A DNA stretch of 64,000 nucleotides from an uncultured Rikenellaceae bacterium (GTDB taxonomy: Bacteria; Bacteroidota; Bacteroidia; Bacteroidales; Rikenellaceae), in NCBI GenBank assembly GCA_910577285.1, contig CAJTLO010000004.1, forward strand, positions 146,601-210,600, given 5' to 3'. The translations under genes and the position numbers were made by a program. Below are positions 27,020 through 34,842 of this stretch, one piece after another. The notes under the pieces are model-generated. The model saw only the letters and a list, made by a program, of their open reading frames with translations, did not search any database and had not been told where the DNA came from. Within the stretch, counting starts at the first letter, position 1; each line of letters opens with the position of its first letter.

Positions 27020-27027
27020 CAAATCTA
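27020..27027 (-). promoter_or_regulatory. -7 element of the DUF4831 gene
   Basis: TAGATTTG on the minus strand, 75 bp before the start. Confidence 0.45.
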
Positions 27028-27066
27028 ACGCTTTTCGGAAAAAATAAAAACCCCGGCGGCCAGGTT

Positions 27067-27915
27067 TCAGAAGCGCAGGTAGAAATCGCCTGTCAGCCGG
27101 CGGTACTCCTCGGTATAGCAGCCCGCCTCCTCTCCCGTTTCGATGGTGAGGCTCCTCTCCTCGACCACGGCCGCACAGGAGCCCGCCGGAGCGAGTTCGA
27201 GCAACACCCGTTTGGGTGCCGCAGCGGGCAACGTCGACACGGCGGTGCGCCTGTTGAGCCCGAAACCGGCCGCACGCGCCTCGGCAAGAAAACGCACGGC
27301 ACTGTCGGCCGGCAGCACCACCGAAAAGAGTCCGTCCGGCACCAGCAGCCGCGCGGCGCACGCCAGCAGTTCGCCGTACGACAACGAATCGGTATGACGG
27401 GCCGTGTTGCGGCCCGCGTGCGGCGAACGCAACGAATCCACGAACCACGGCGGATTGGAGACGATATGATGGTAACGCCCCTCCCGGGAGCCGGCATCGT
27501 CGTCCGTTGCCCGCGTCGCGACGCCGACCGAATCCCCCGCAACGCCTGCCGCACCCTGTCTGCCCGCCTCCTCCGACATCGCCGCCGCGCCGGGGACGAA
27601 ATCCTGTATGCCGCAATGATACACCCCTATCCTGTCGCTCCACGGCGACGACGCGACGTTGGCAAGGGCCTGCGCCGCGCTCGCACCGTCCACCTCTACG
27701 GCATCCACCCGCACCCGAGCGGCCTGCGCCGCCTCGGTCCGTTGCGCCACCATCAGGGCGATCAGGCCCGTCCCGGTTCCGACATCGAGCCACCGGATGT
27801 GGCCGGGCACCACCCGCGCCCACGCGCCGAGCAACACGCCGTCGGTGCCCACCTTCATGGCGGCACCCGACTGCTCCACGGCAAATTTCTTGAATCTGAA
27901 CCAACTGTTAGCCAT
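27067..27915 (-). CDS. tRNA1(Val) A37 N6-methyltransferase (TrmN6/YfiC-like)
   Basis: A 282-residue SAM-dependent methyltransferase starting MANSWFRFKKFAVEQSG, the usual opening of TrmN6 (KxFTVxQ region). It has the SAM loop LDVGTGTG (residues 43-50), KVGTDGVLLGAW just before it, and the target-base motif NPPW at residues 154-157. TrmN6 methylates A37 of tRNA-Val. Residues 107-146, between strand 4 and the NPPW motif, form an unusually long Gly/Ala/Asp-rich insertion. It starts 75 bp after the lipoprotein gene upstream. Confidence 0.85.
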   Translation of the reverse strand: MANSWFRFKKFAVEQSGAAMKVGTDGVLLGAWARVVPGHIRWLDVGTGTGLIALMVAQRTEAAQAARVRVDAVEVDGASAAQALANVASSPWSDRIGVYHCGIQDFVPGAAAMSEEAGRQGAAGVAGDSVGVATRATDDDAGSREGRYHHIVSNPPWFVDSLRSPHAGRNTARHTDSLSYGELLACAARLLVPDGLFSVVLPADSAVRFLAEARAAGFGLNRRTAVSTLPAAAPKRVLLELAPAGSCAAVVEERSLTIETGEEAGCYTEEYRRLTGDFYLRF

Positions 27916-27990
27916 ACTGAAAAACGATCGCCGCATGCGGCTCCGCATTCCCGCGGCAAGAGCCCCGAGGCACTCCGCTCATGCTTCCTG

Positions 27991-28767
27991 TCAATAGTAT
28001 GCAATCACCCGCTCCTCTCTCACGCAGGAGATGCACGCACCCTGCGCATCGGTCCGGCGGATCGTCCGACCGATCCAGTTGCCCTCCCCGTCGAACGACG
28101 CATATTCCATTTCGGCGATCTCCTCCTTTTGTCCCCCGACAAAGGAGACCGTCCGTACCGGGTTGCCCGCACGGTCGTAGGCATACTCTTTCACCGTCGT
28201 TCCGGCCGGCCCGCGACGCTCCTCCCGCACGGGGCGGCCTTTCCGGTAACGGATCGTAACCACCGTTGTATCGCCGTCGGAGACCGCTACGCTCCGGAAG
28301 CGGCCGCTCCGACGCCGAAGATGCTCTTCGCCCCGCTGCCGCCCCTGCTCGTCGTAGGTATACCGCACGCAACGCCCGCCGTCGCCCCATTCGCAGATCA
28401 CGGTCCGGTCGCCGCCGTAGCCGACCGAGCGGGAAACGATGCGTTCCAACCGTCCGTCCGCCGCGTACACATAGTCTTCCCAGCCCGACAGGACACCTCC
28501 GGGAAGATACTCCGCCGACACGAGATTGCCTGCCTCATCGAACCGATACGCAGCATTCGCCCCGGCATCCTCCGTCCGGCTCCCTTGCTCCGTTCCTCCG
28601 TCGCACTCCGCCGTCCGATAGGCCGATGCGACGACCGAACGCACCCGTCCCTGCAATCCGAGAGCCTGCAACGCATGCTCCTCCCCGCCGCGGGAACACC
28701 CCGCCGCCACTACCGCCGACAGGAGTACGGCGCACATCTTCAATCCGATTCCATACATATCTTTCAT
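27991..28767 (-). CDS. Lipoprotein with RHS/YD-like repeats
   Basis: Start at 28767 (MKDMYGIGLKMC) gives a lipoprotein signal ending VVAAGC; 258 residues. The body contains repeated short strands with Tyr, Asp and Gly in the YD-repeat style: YRFDEAGNLVSAEY, YVYAADGRLERI, YTYDEQGRQRGE, YAYDRAGNPVRT and a last ASFDGEGNWIGRT. Such repeats form extended beta shells in surface proteins. No enzyme domain is visible and the function is unknown. Confidence 0.75.
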   Translation of the reverse strand: MKDMYGIGLKMCAVLLSAVVAAGCSRGGEEHALQALGLQGRVRSVVASAYRTAECDGGTEQGSRTEDAGANAAYRFDEAGNLVSAEYLPGGVLSGWEDYVYAADGRLERIVSRSVGYGGDRTVICEWGDGGRCVRYTYDEQGRQRGEEHLRRRSGRFRSVAVSDGDTTVVTIRYRKGRPVREERRGPAGTTVKEYAYDRAGNPVRTVSFVGGQKEEIAEMEYASFDGEGNWIGRTIRRTDAQGACISCVREERVIAYY

Positions 28768-28825
28768 CGTTTCATTTGCGGACAAAAACCGTTCGACCAC
28801 ACTTTCCGCCCCTCGCAAACCGCCT

Positions 28826-29611
28826 CTATATCCCCGAAAGCGGACCGAAGCCACCGTCGATCCCCGCCCCGAACAGAGCGAAGTCGTACTTCACGGGGTC
28901 GGCCGCATCCAGCGTCCGCAACGCCTCGGTCACCTCCTCCACGCTCCGCCAATCGTTCTGGCGGCGTTGCAGCAACCCGAGCGCCCGCGCCGTCGTTCCG
29001 CTGTGGAGATCGAGCGGCAGGTAGAGCGCCGAGGCGGGAATCGTCCTCCACAGGCCGAAGTCCACTCCCCGCCCGTCGTCGCGCACCATCCACCGCAGGT
29101 ACATGTTCAACCGTTTGCAGGAGGCACGCCGCTCGATGGAAGCGAGGTGTTTCTCGCAGCGCACGGGATGATCGCAGGCAAAGAACTCGCGCCGGAACTC
29201 GGCCAGCACGCAACGCAGATCGCCCGTTGCGGCGTACCGTCGCTCGAAGAAGTCGCCGATACCGCCCCACGCCGCACACACCCTGCGCAGCGACGTGACG
29301 AATGCCACCAGGTCGTCGCCGTTGAAGGTGCGGTGCACGAAGCGCCGGAGCCTGCCCAGTTCGGCCCCGGAGGCATCCATCGTGAAGTCGTAGGGCGCGT
29401 CGTCCATCAGCTCCATCATGCGCCGACCGCTCCGCACGATGGCCCGCCGATTGCCCCACGCGACAGTTGCCGCCAGAAACCCGGCTATCTCCCGGTCCTC
29501 CTTCCGGGTGAACATGTGGGGCACGGACACGGGATCATCCGCGATGAAATCCACCGTATCGTACCGGTCGTACAACGCATCGAGCAACTCTTTCAAAACC
29601 TCGCGTTCCAT
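28826..29611 (-). CDS. TIGR02757 family protein (DUF2400)
   Basis: The 261-residue protein opens LKELLDALYDRYDTVDFIADDPVSVPH and continues FTRKEDREIAGFLAATVAWGNR, the conserved start of TIGR02757, with CKRLNMYLRWMVR and a LPLDLHSGTTARALGL segment later. Family members are found in Bacteroidetes, Campylobacterota and others; they are of helical HhH-like composition and unknown function. It heads the minus-strand cluster down to the AlkD-like gene. Confidence 0.9.
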   Translation of the reverse strand: MEREVLKELLDALYDRYDTVDFIADDPVSVPHMFTRKEDREIAGFLAATVAWGNRRAIVRSGRRMMELMDDAPYDFTMDASGAELGRLRRFVHRTFNGDDLVAFVTSLRRVCAAWGGIGDFFERRYAATGDLRCVLAEFRREFFACDHPVRCEKHLASIERRASCKRLNMYLRWMVRDDGRGVDFGLWRTIPASALYLPLDLHSGTTARALGLLQRRQNDWRSVEEVTEALRTLDAADPVKYDFALFGAGIDGGFGPLSGI

Positions 29612-29704
29612 CCGTTACCCTCCATTTCTTTTCGCGAAGGTACTCAAAAAGCCCTACATCGGCAAAGGCCGGGGGCTTGCCGCACGCCCGACCGGATAAA
29701 ACAA

Positions 29705-29734
29705 CAGACGCCGGACCTTACAGTCCGGCGTCTG
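29705..29734 (-). terminator. Terminator of tRNA-Glu(CTC)
   Basis: A perfect 12-bp stem, CAGACGCCGGAC with its complement and a 6-nt loop, 7 bp after the tRNA and followed on the minus strand by TTGTTTT. Confidence 0.85.
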
Positions 29735-29740
29735 CCTTCG

Positions 29741-29812
29741 TACTCCATACCAGAATCGAACTGGTATTTGCAGAATGAGAATCTGCTGTCCTAACCGTTA
29801 GACGAATGGAGC
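29741..29812 (-). tRNA. tRNA-Glu (anticodon CTC)
   Basis: A 72-nt minus-strand cloverleaf: acceptor GCTCCAT/ATGGAGT with a G-U first pair, D arm GTCTAACGGTTAGGAC, anticodon stem GCAGA/TCTGC with loop TTCTCAT, T arm ACCAGTTCGATTCTGGT, discriminator A. CCA is not encoded. The anticodon CTC reads GAG. It shares the D arm and the first-pair wobble with tRNA-Glu(TTC) at 50014. Confidence 0.95.
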
Positions 29813-29854
29813 GGTTTTCACATACTTTGCAGGGATCACTTCCCGAAAGCGGTA

Positions 29855-29886
29855 CAAAAGTAGAGCAAATATTCGAATCCGCCAAA
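29855..29886 (-). promoter_or_regulatory. Promoter of tRNA-Glu(CTC)
   Basis: Minus strand: -33 TTTG (29883-29886), 20-bp spacer, -7 TACTTTTG (29855-29862). Confidence 0.8.
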
Positions 29887-30030
29887 TAACTCGTCACTAT
29901 TTTACGCACTCCGGAAAAATATTTGCGCCGTGCAACAAAATGCAGCGCAAAATCATCTTACTAAAGACCCGCCCCGAAAGGGAAACGGGCCGAGATACAA
30001 CCGATACGTTCAACCCTAAAACCAACGACC

Positions 30031-30882
30031 ATGAAATTTGCATTTCGACCTTTGGGCGCGCTCGCGCTCGCCGCAGCACTGCTCCCCTCCTGCACCGACA
30101 AACGCCACGAGAACACGCATCCCGTCATCGTCGATCCGATCGACCCTCCCTACCAGTACTGCGTGACCGACATCGTCTATACCTGCACCTACGGTCCGGA
30201 GAGCTACTCCGGCACCTATGCCATCACCTACGATGAGCCCGGCCGGGTCGCCGGCATCACCTATACGACGGAGGATCTCGGCACCCCCTACGAAGAGCGT
30301 TACCGCTACCTGCCCGATGAAACGGTACTCATCCTGACCTATGCCGACGACGACACAGCATACATCTGTCACCTCCCCCTGAACGCCACAGGAACGATCC
30401 GGGAGTTCTTCGCCGAAGGGGAGCCCCAGGAGCGCTATGTCTACTCCTACGGGCCGCAGGACATGCTGGCCTCCATGACCAACGCCGAAATCGACAGCGG
30501 CATGCGGAACATCCGCTGGACCGAGGGCGACATGACGGAGGCCGACCTCTTTTTCGCCATGTGGGAAGAGGACGAGGAACCGTATCTGGAACAGGCCCGC
30601 ATGCGGTGCACCTACACCGCCCATTACAACGACTATAGCATCGACATCAACTCCCTCACCAACAACTACCTTCTTCCGACCGGAGGCCCGATACCCGCCA
30701 ACATCGGCCGTCCGGGCATAACCAGCCTCCACCTGCTCTCGGAACTGCGCCTCGAAGGCGGCCCCATCCCCGCCCTGCACACCCTCGCCTACGAGTTCGA
30801 CGCGGACGGACGGCTCTCCACCCTCACGGTCACGGAACCGCGCATGGACATGCGGCATACCTATACTTTCTACTACCGGTAA
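30031..30882 (+). CDS. Hypothetical lipoprotein (DUF4595-like)
   Basis: The 283-residue protein has a signal peptide and lipobox ending LLPSC (Cys at about residue 21). Afterwards come short strands with YD-like turns (YAITYDEPGRVAGITY, YRYLPDETVLILTY, LAYEFDADGRLSTLTV), the composition of DUF4595 and similar Bacteroidetes lipoproteins. No catalytic motif is visible. It is similar in style to the RHS-like lipoprotein at 27991 but not a close copy. It ends before a hairpin shared with the convergent rpmA. Confidence 0.75.
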   Translation: MKFAFRPLGALALAAALLPSCTDKRHENTHPVIVDPIDPPYQYCVTDIVYTCTYGPESYSGTYAITYDEPGRVAGITYTTEDLGTPYEERYRYLPDETVLILTYADDDTAYICHLPLNATGTIREFFAEGEPQERYVYSYGPQDMLASMTNAEIDSGMRNIRWTEGDMTEADLFFAMWEEDEEPYLEQARMRCTYTAHYNDYSIDINSLTNNYLLPTGGPIPANIGRPGITSLHLLSELRLEGGPIPALHTLAYEFDADGRLSTLTVTEPRMDMRHTYTFYYR

Positions 30883-30913
30883 GAGCGACGCTCCTCCGAC
30901 CGCGACGCACGCA

Positions 30914-30942
30914 AAAGGGGCATCCTTGCAGGATGCCCCTTT
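30914..30942. terminator. Bidirectional terminator between the lipoprotein gene and rpmA
   Basis: A 12-bp stem (30914-30925 with 30931-30942) with A and T runs on its two sides lies between convergent genes, 32 bp after one stop and 22 bp after the other. Confidence 0.8.
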
Positions 30943-30963
30943 CATCTTATCGTATGCGGAGAA

Positions 30964-31224
30964 CTACTCGTTCACCGGGGTAACGCTCACGTAAGACCTG
31001 CCGTTGGTCTTCTTCGCGAACGAAACCGTACCGTCCACCAACGCGAAGAGCGTGTGGTCCTTACCCATGCCGACATTCTCGCCGGGGTTGTGTACGGTAC
31101 CGCGCTGACGTACGATGATGTTGCCGGCCTTGGCAAACTCACCGCCGAACAATTTCACTCCGAGTCGCTTGCTTTCCGACTCACGACCGTTCTTAGAGCT
31201 ACCTACTCCTTTCTTGTGTGCCAT
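30964..31224 (-). CDS. rpmA: 50S ribosomal protein L27
   Basis: The 86-residue protein is a full L27: N-terminal AHKKGVGSSKNGRESESKRLG reaching toward the peptidyl-transferase centre, then GNIIVRQRGT and GMGKDHTLFALVDG. There is no N-terminal extension of the cleaved type seen in Firmicutes. It follows rplU by 18 bp, the usual rplU-rpmA pair. Confidence 0.98.
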   Translation of the reverse strand: MAHKKGVGSSKNGRESESKRLGVKLFGGEFAKAGNIIVRQRGTVHNPGENVGMGKDHTLFALVDGTVSFAKKTNGRSYVSVTPVNE

Positions 31225-31242
31225 CTTCTGCGAATTTTAATG

Positions 31243-31557
31243 TTAAGCGACTGTTATGTCTTCAATAAGTACCTGGGTGAGGTACTGACGGTGACCGTTC
31301 TTTACCTTATACCCTTTCCTGCGTTTTTTCTTGAACACGATGATCTTGTCGTCCTTGAGATGACGCAGTATCTTCGCATTCACGGAAGCTCCTTCTACTA
31401 CAGGTGAGCCTACCTTGACCTGACCGTCGTTATCCGTTAGCAGGACTTTGTCGAAACTCACGGAGGAACCTTCATCCCCCTGAAGACGGTTAACATAGAG
31501 TTTCCGACCTTTCTCAGCCTTAAACTGTTTGCCTGCGATTTCTACTATTACGTACAT
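31243..31557 (-). CDS. rplU: 50S ribosomal protein L21
   Basis: The 104-residue protein begins MYVIVEIAGKQFKAEKG and carries the L21 signature near residues 75-95 (FKKKRRKGYKVKNGHRQ). It heads the rplU-rpmA operon, with a consensus promoter just upstream. Confidence 0.98.
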   Translation of the reverse strand: MYVIVEIAGKQFKAEKGRKLYVNRLQGDEGSSVSFDKVLLTDNDGQVKVGSPVVEGASVNAKILRHLKDDKIIVFKKKRRKGYKVKNGHRQYLTQVLIEDITVA

Positions 31558-31593
31558 ATATTCTTTTTAAAGAATTTTTTGCGAATCAGCGTA

Positions 31594-31625
31594 CAAAGAT
31601 AACTATTTTCCGGGTACCAAGCAAA
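31594..31625 (-). promoter_or_regulatory. Promoter of rplU-rpmA
   Basis: Minus strand: -33 TTTG (31622-31625), 20-bp spacer, -7 TATCTTTG (31594-31601), 36 bp before the start. Confidence 0.85.
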
Positions 31626-31683
31626 TATCCCCCGTTTTTTTCGGCCGGCGACTCCGCACCGCATCCGTCACGAAAGGAAGCGT

Positions 31684-31715
31684 CTTGCGGCAATGCGGGA
31701 TTTTGCTTTATTTTG
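31684..31715 (+). promoter_or_regulatory. Possible promoter of the GH31-like gene
   Basis: CTTG, 20-bp spacer, TTATTTTG: each element has one mismatch to the Bacteroidetes consensus. Confidence 0.35.
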
Positions 31716-31780
31716 CAATGGGATTCCCTCTCCCCGGCTCAGCCGAGAACCACAAAGCACGACTCACACACAGACACTTC

Positions 31781-33310
31781 ATGCACAAGCACTTCCTCAC
31801 AATCGCACTCGCGCTCTTCGCGGCCGTCGCCGCGGCGCAAACCCCGCAGCACATACGTCTCGAACCGCTCCGCAACGAAAAATGGTGGGGGCTCTTTTCC
31901 GAAAGAGGGCCGGCGACTCCCTTCGTCTCCCCCTTCGGGGAGGGAACGGCCGACAGTTGCGTACGCCGCACCCCCCCTTTCATGGTCTCCAGCCTCGGAC
32001 GCATCATGTGGTGCGCCGATCCGGTAGAGGTGCGTTTCGACGGTAAGGCGTTCGATCTCGTGCCGACCGGCACCGCACCCGTCATCGAAAAAGGCGGCCG
32101 GACGCTGCGCGAGGCCTACCTCTACGGCGTACACAAATACGCCTGGACGCAAAACGCCCCGAGCACGGGTCTTCCCTTCACCTTCCTTTACGACACGGGG
32201 CTCGCCGCCGTTCCCACCGCAACGGACAGCGAGGGACTGCTCGCCGCTGCCGACACCCTCGCAGCACGCGGCTATCCGGCCGGCATCCTGCTCGTTGCCG
32301 ACGGCTGGCAGGACCCCACCGGCAAGGGGTGTTTCGACCGCAACCTTTACGACGACTTCGGCCGGACATCCGACGAACTCGCCCGCCGCGGGTTCGGCCT
32401 CATGTTCACCGTCACCCCCGCCATTCCCGCCGCGGGACACCGCTACGTCGAAGCACGCCGAGAGGGATTGCTGCTTACCGACAGCAACGGTGAGCCGATC
32501 GTTTCGCACACTCCCTCCGGCTACTACGCATACCTCGACCTCGCCGCTCCGCAGGCCGTCCGCTACATGGAGGAACAACTGACCCTGCTGAAGGCCGAAG
32601 GGGCGACCGCGCTCCGGTTCGAAGCCCTTCCGCACGCCGGCATACCGGAATGCGACCGGCGGACGACGACCTGCGCGGAGGCCTGGGCGGAACTCGCCGA
32701 GCACTCCGGCGCAGCCATGCTCCCCCTCTCGCCCCACGCTCCGGCCCAGTGGCGCCCCCACTCGATCGCCCTTTCGCCGGAAATCTCGTGGGAATCCATG
32801 CGGCACGCACTCTCCGACGCGATCAACGCAGGCCTCACGGGGCACATCTACCCCTATCTTTCGCTGGCCTCCTCGGCCGGAGAGTGCTCCGACGAGCTGC
32901 TCCTGCGGGCCGCACAACTCGCGCTGTTCATGCCCCTGGCAGCCGTTCCCGCGGACGAAAGCCTTCTCGCCTCGCCCGCCCGCCGCGAAGCGTTGCGGCG
33001 CACGGTCGCCCGACGCATGGAGCTGAACGACTACATGGAAGAGCTGTTCCGCGAAACGAGCGCCACCGGAGAGCCGCTCATGCGCCACATGGAGTACCAG
33101 TTCCCCGGACAGGGCTTCTGGAACTGCACCGACCAGTACATGCTCGGCCCACGGTACCTCATCGCACCGGTACTCGACGACACGGGGAAACGCACCGTCC
33201 GCCTGCCGCGCGGAACCTGGACAGCCCCCGACGGCACCCGCTACAAAGGACCGCGGGTCATCAACGTCGATGTGCGCGACGGCGCATTCCCGCTCTTCCG
33301 GCTCAAGTAG
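31781..33310 (+). CDS. GH31-like exported protein lacking the usual catalytic aspartates
   Basis: Start at 31781 gives a signal peptide (MHKHFLTIALALFAAVAAAQ); 509 residues. The C-terminal third reads like glycoside hydrolase family 31: SATGEPLMRHMEYQFPGQGF, TDQYMLGPRYLIAPVLDDTG and LPRGTWTAPDGTRYKGP. The middle has barrel-like segments (GYPAGILLVADGWQDP, DLAAPQAVRYMEEQL). At the position expected for the family nucleophile (KxDxGE type) the protein reads RFEALP, with Glu281 in place of Asp. The acid/base region reads ALSPEISW, without the usual Gly-Asp-Asn. It may be inactive, bind sugar only, or use other residues. cysQ follows on the same strand after 161 bp. Confidence 0.7.
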   Translation: MHKHFLTIALALFAAVAAAQTPQHIRLEPLRNEKWWGLFSERGPATPFVSPFGEGTADSCVRRTPPFMVSSLGRIMWCADPVEVRFDGKAFDLVPTGTAPVIEKGGRTLREAYLYGVHKYAWTQNAPSTGLPFTFLYDTGLAAVPTATDSEGLLAAADTLAARGYPAGILLVADGWQDPTGKGCFDRNLYDDFGRTSDELARRGFGLMFTVTPAIPAAGHRYVEARREGLLLTDSNGEPIVSHTPSGYYAYLDLAAPQAVRYMEEQLTLLKAEGATALRFEALPHAGIPECDRRTTTCAEAWAELAEHSGAAMLPLSPHAPAQWRPHSIALSPEISWESMRHALSDAINAGLTGHIYPYLSLASSAGECSDELLLRAAQLALFMPLAAVPADESLLASPARREALRRTVARRMELNDYMEELFRETSATGEPLMRHMEYQFPGQGFWNCTDQYMLGPRYLIAPVLDDTGKRTVRLPRGTWTAPDGTRYKGPRVINVDVRDGAFPLFRLK

Positions 33311-33471
33311 GCGACGGACAAAAACCGGCGTCCCGCCACAATCGGCACCGGCGGGCGTACGTTCCTTCACCGAAAGGGAAAGCTCCCGGCACACCCCGCC
33401 CGACCGCCGGAAACGGTACGAAAAATGCGGAGCGCTCCCCACACGAACAACGAAACACGACATACGGAATC

Positions 33472-34317
33472 ATGACGATCACCCAGGAACAAAAAGAGTA
33501 TCTGCTGCCCAAAGCCTACAACGCCGCCATCCGGGCCGGTGCGGCCATATTGGAGATTTACGAAAGCGACGCGCCCCTCGACGTGGCCATCAAGAGCGAC
33601 CGGTCGCCCATCACGGTCGCCGACCGCCTCGCCCACTCCGCCATCCGGGAGTACCTCAGCCGCACGCGCATCCCGCTTCTCAGCGAAGAGGGACGCGAAA
33701 TGCTCTATACCGAACGCAAGGACTGGGACCTGTTCTGGATGGTTGACCCGCTCGACGGAACAGTGGAATTCATCAAGGGCAACGGCGAATTCACCGTCAA
33801 CATCGCCCTCATGGCCGACAACCGCCCCGTCTTCGGGGTGATCTACGTGCCCTACCTCAAACGCATCTACTTCTCCGACCCCGACCGGGGCGCTTTCCGC
33901 CGCTGCGACGTCGAAGCCGACACCGCGGCGGAATACGACTATGCGGAGATCGTCTCGGGAGCCCGGCAGCTTCCCCTGCTCCCTCACCGCAACCGACCGT
34001 TGCAGGTGGCCGTCAGCCGCTCCCACAGCGACGGAGCCACCGACCGACACCTGGAAGAGGTACGGAAAAGCCATCCCGACGCGGAGGTGATACGCCAGGG
34101 AAGCTCCTACAAACTGTGCCTGGTCGCGGAAGGCACCGTGGATTACTATCCGCGCACCACCGAAACCTACGAATGGGACACGGCCGCCGGAGAGGCGATC
34201 ATCTCCTGTGCCGGCGGGCGCATCTACCCCCTCGACGCCCCCGCACCGCTCCGCTACAACAAGGAGTCGCTCGTCAACCCTCCCTTCGCCTGCCGCAGCA
34301 AGTGGTTCGACGACTGA
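33472..34317 (+). CDS. cysQ: 3'(2'),5'-bisphosphate nucleotidase CysQ
   Basis: Removes the 3'-phosphate from PAP, relieving inhibition of sulphate assimilation and RNA turnover. The 281-residue protein has the inositol-phosphatase fold signatures: SDRSPITVADRLAH, metal motif DPLDGTVEFIKGNGEFTVNIA and the C-terminal YEWDTAAGEAII. Lengths and motifs fit the CysQ branch. It ends before a GC-rich hairpin. Confidence 0.93.
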   Translation: MTITQEQKEYLLPKAYNAAIRAGAAILEIYESDAPLDVAIKSDRSPITVADRLAHSAIREYLSRTRIPLLSEEGREMLYTERKDWDLFWMVDPLDGTVEFIKGNGEFTVNIALMADNRPVFGVIYVPYLKRIYFSDPDRGAFRRCDVEADTAAEYDYAEIVSGARQLPLLPHRNRPLQVAVSRSHSDGATDRHLEEVRKSHPDAEVIRQGSSYKLCLVAEGTVDYYPRTTETYEWDTAAGEAIISCAGGRIYPLDAPAPLRYNKESLVNPPFACRSKWFDD

Positions 34318-34352
34318 CCTCGCCGGTCTGCGGCAAGCCGACCAGAATGCAC

Positions 34353-34382
34353 AGGGGCGCGTGCCGAACGGCACGCGCCCCT
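34353..34382 (+). terminator. Terminator of cysQ
   Basis: A 13-bp stem (34353-34365 with 34370-34382), 35 bp after the stop; the T tract is weak. Confidence 0.65.
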
Positions 34383-34445
34383 TACGCTTTCATCTCTTTC
34401 ACGGAACGAGACCGAACGGCGGTCCGCCCCGGCCGTTTGCCGGCC

Positions 34446-34715
34446 CTACGAGCGTCCCGCGGCCTCGTCTTTCCGCTCCGGCGTACAGCTGCCGCAGTCG
34501 CCGCCGCAGCCCACCTCGCACGACGAATCATCCAGGCCGTCGAGCTCCCGCGTCTCCTGAATGACGCACTTGATACCCCGTGCCCGCATATTTTCGTTCT
34601 CGCTGATCTCGGACTGGATGTTGTGCCCTTTGAAGATCAGCGTAAGCGACATTCCCAGCACGAAAAACGCCACCAATCCCACAGCTATCGCTATGACTAT
34701 TAATATTGTAGACAT
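34446..34715 (-). CDS. Small membrane protein with C-terminal cysteine cluster
   Basis: Start at 34715 (MSTILIVIAIAVGLVAFF) gives 89 residues: one N-terminal membrane helix (about residues 3-28), then ENENMRARGIKCVIQ, a conserved-looking segment found in short Bacteroidetes membrane proteins, and a tail with cysteines at 66, 70, 74 and 77 (C-x3-C-x3-C-x2-C) plus C50. The tail recalls the Cys-rich ends of FeoB-associated membrane proteins and could bind a metal or an Fe-S cluster; that is inference. It is divergent from trkA, with about 125 bp between them. Confidence 0.7.
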   Translation of the reverse strand: MSTILIVIAIAVGLVAFFVLGMSLTLIFKGHNIQSEISENENMRARGIKCVIQETRELDGLDDSSCEVGCGGDCGSCTPERKDEAAGRS

Positions 34716-34797
34716 ATTCTTTGCAAATTGGTCCGCACCACGGCCTCCCCGCGGCAGAATTATTGGCACGATTTTAACTAATCCCCGGTAAAGTTAT

Positions 34798-34805
34798 TAA
34801 ATTTG
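34798..34805 (+). promoter_or_regulatory. -7 element of trkA
   Basis: TAAATTTG fits TAnnTTTG, 37 bp before the start; a TTTT at the -33 distance is a weak partner. Confidence 0.6.
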
Positions 34806-34842
34806 TGCGGATAATTTGCGGACACTTTCATAAATATCTCCG

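Noticed and set aside
26030..27904. Single minus-strand frame joining the DUF4831 and TrmN6 regions
   Set aside because: The upstream part is an out-of-frame reading of the methyltransferase gene; the signal peptide at 26944 marks the true start of the DUF4831 protein.
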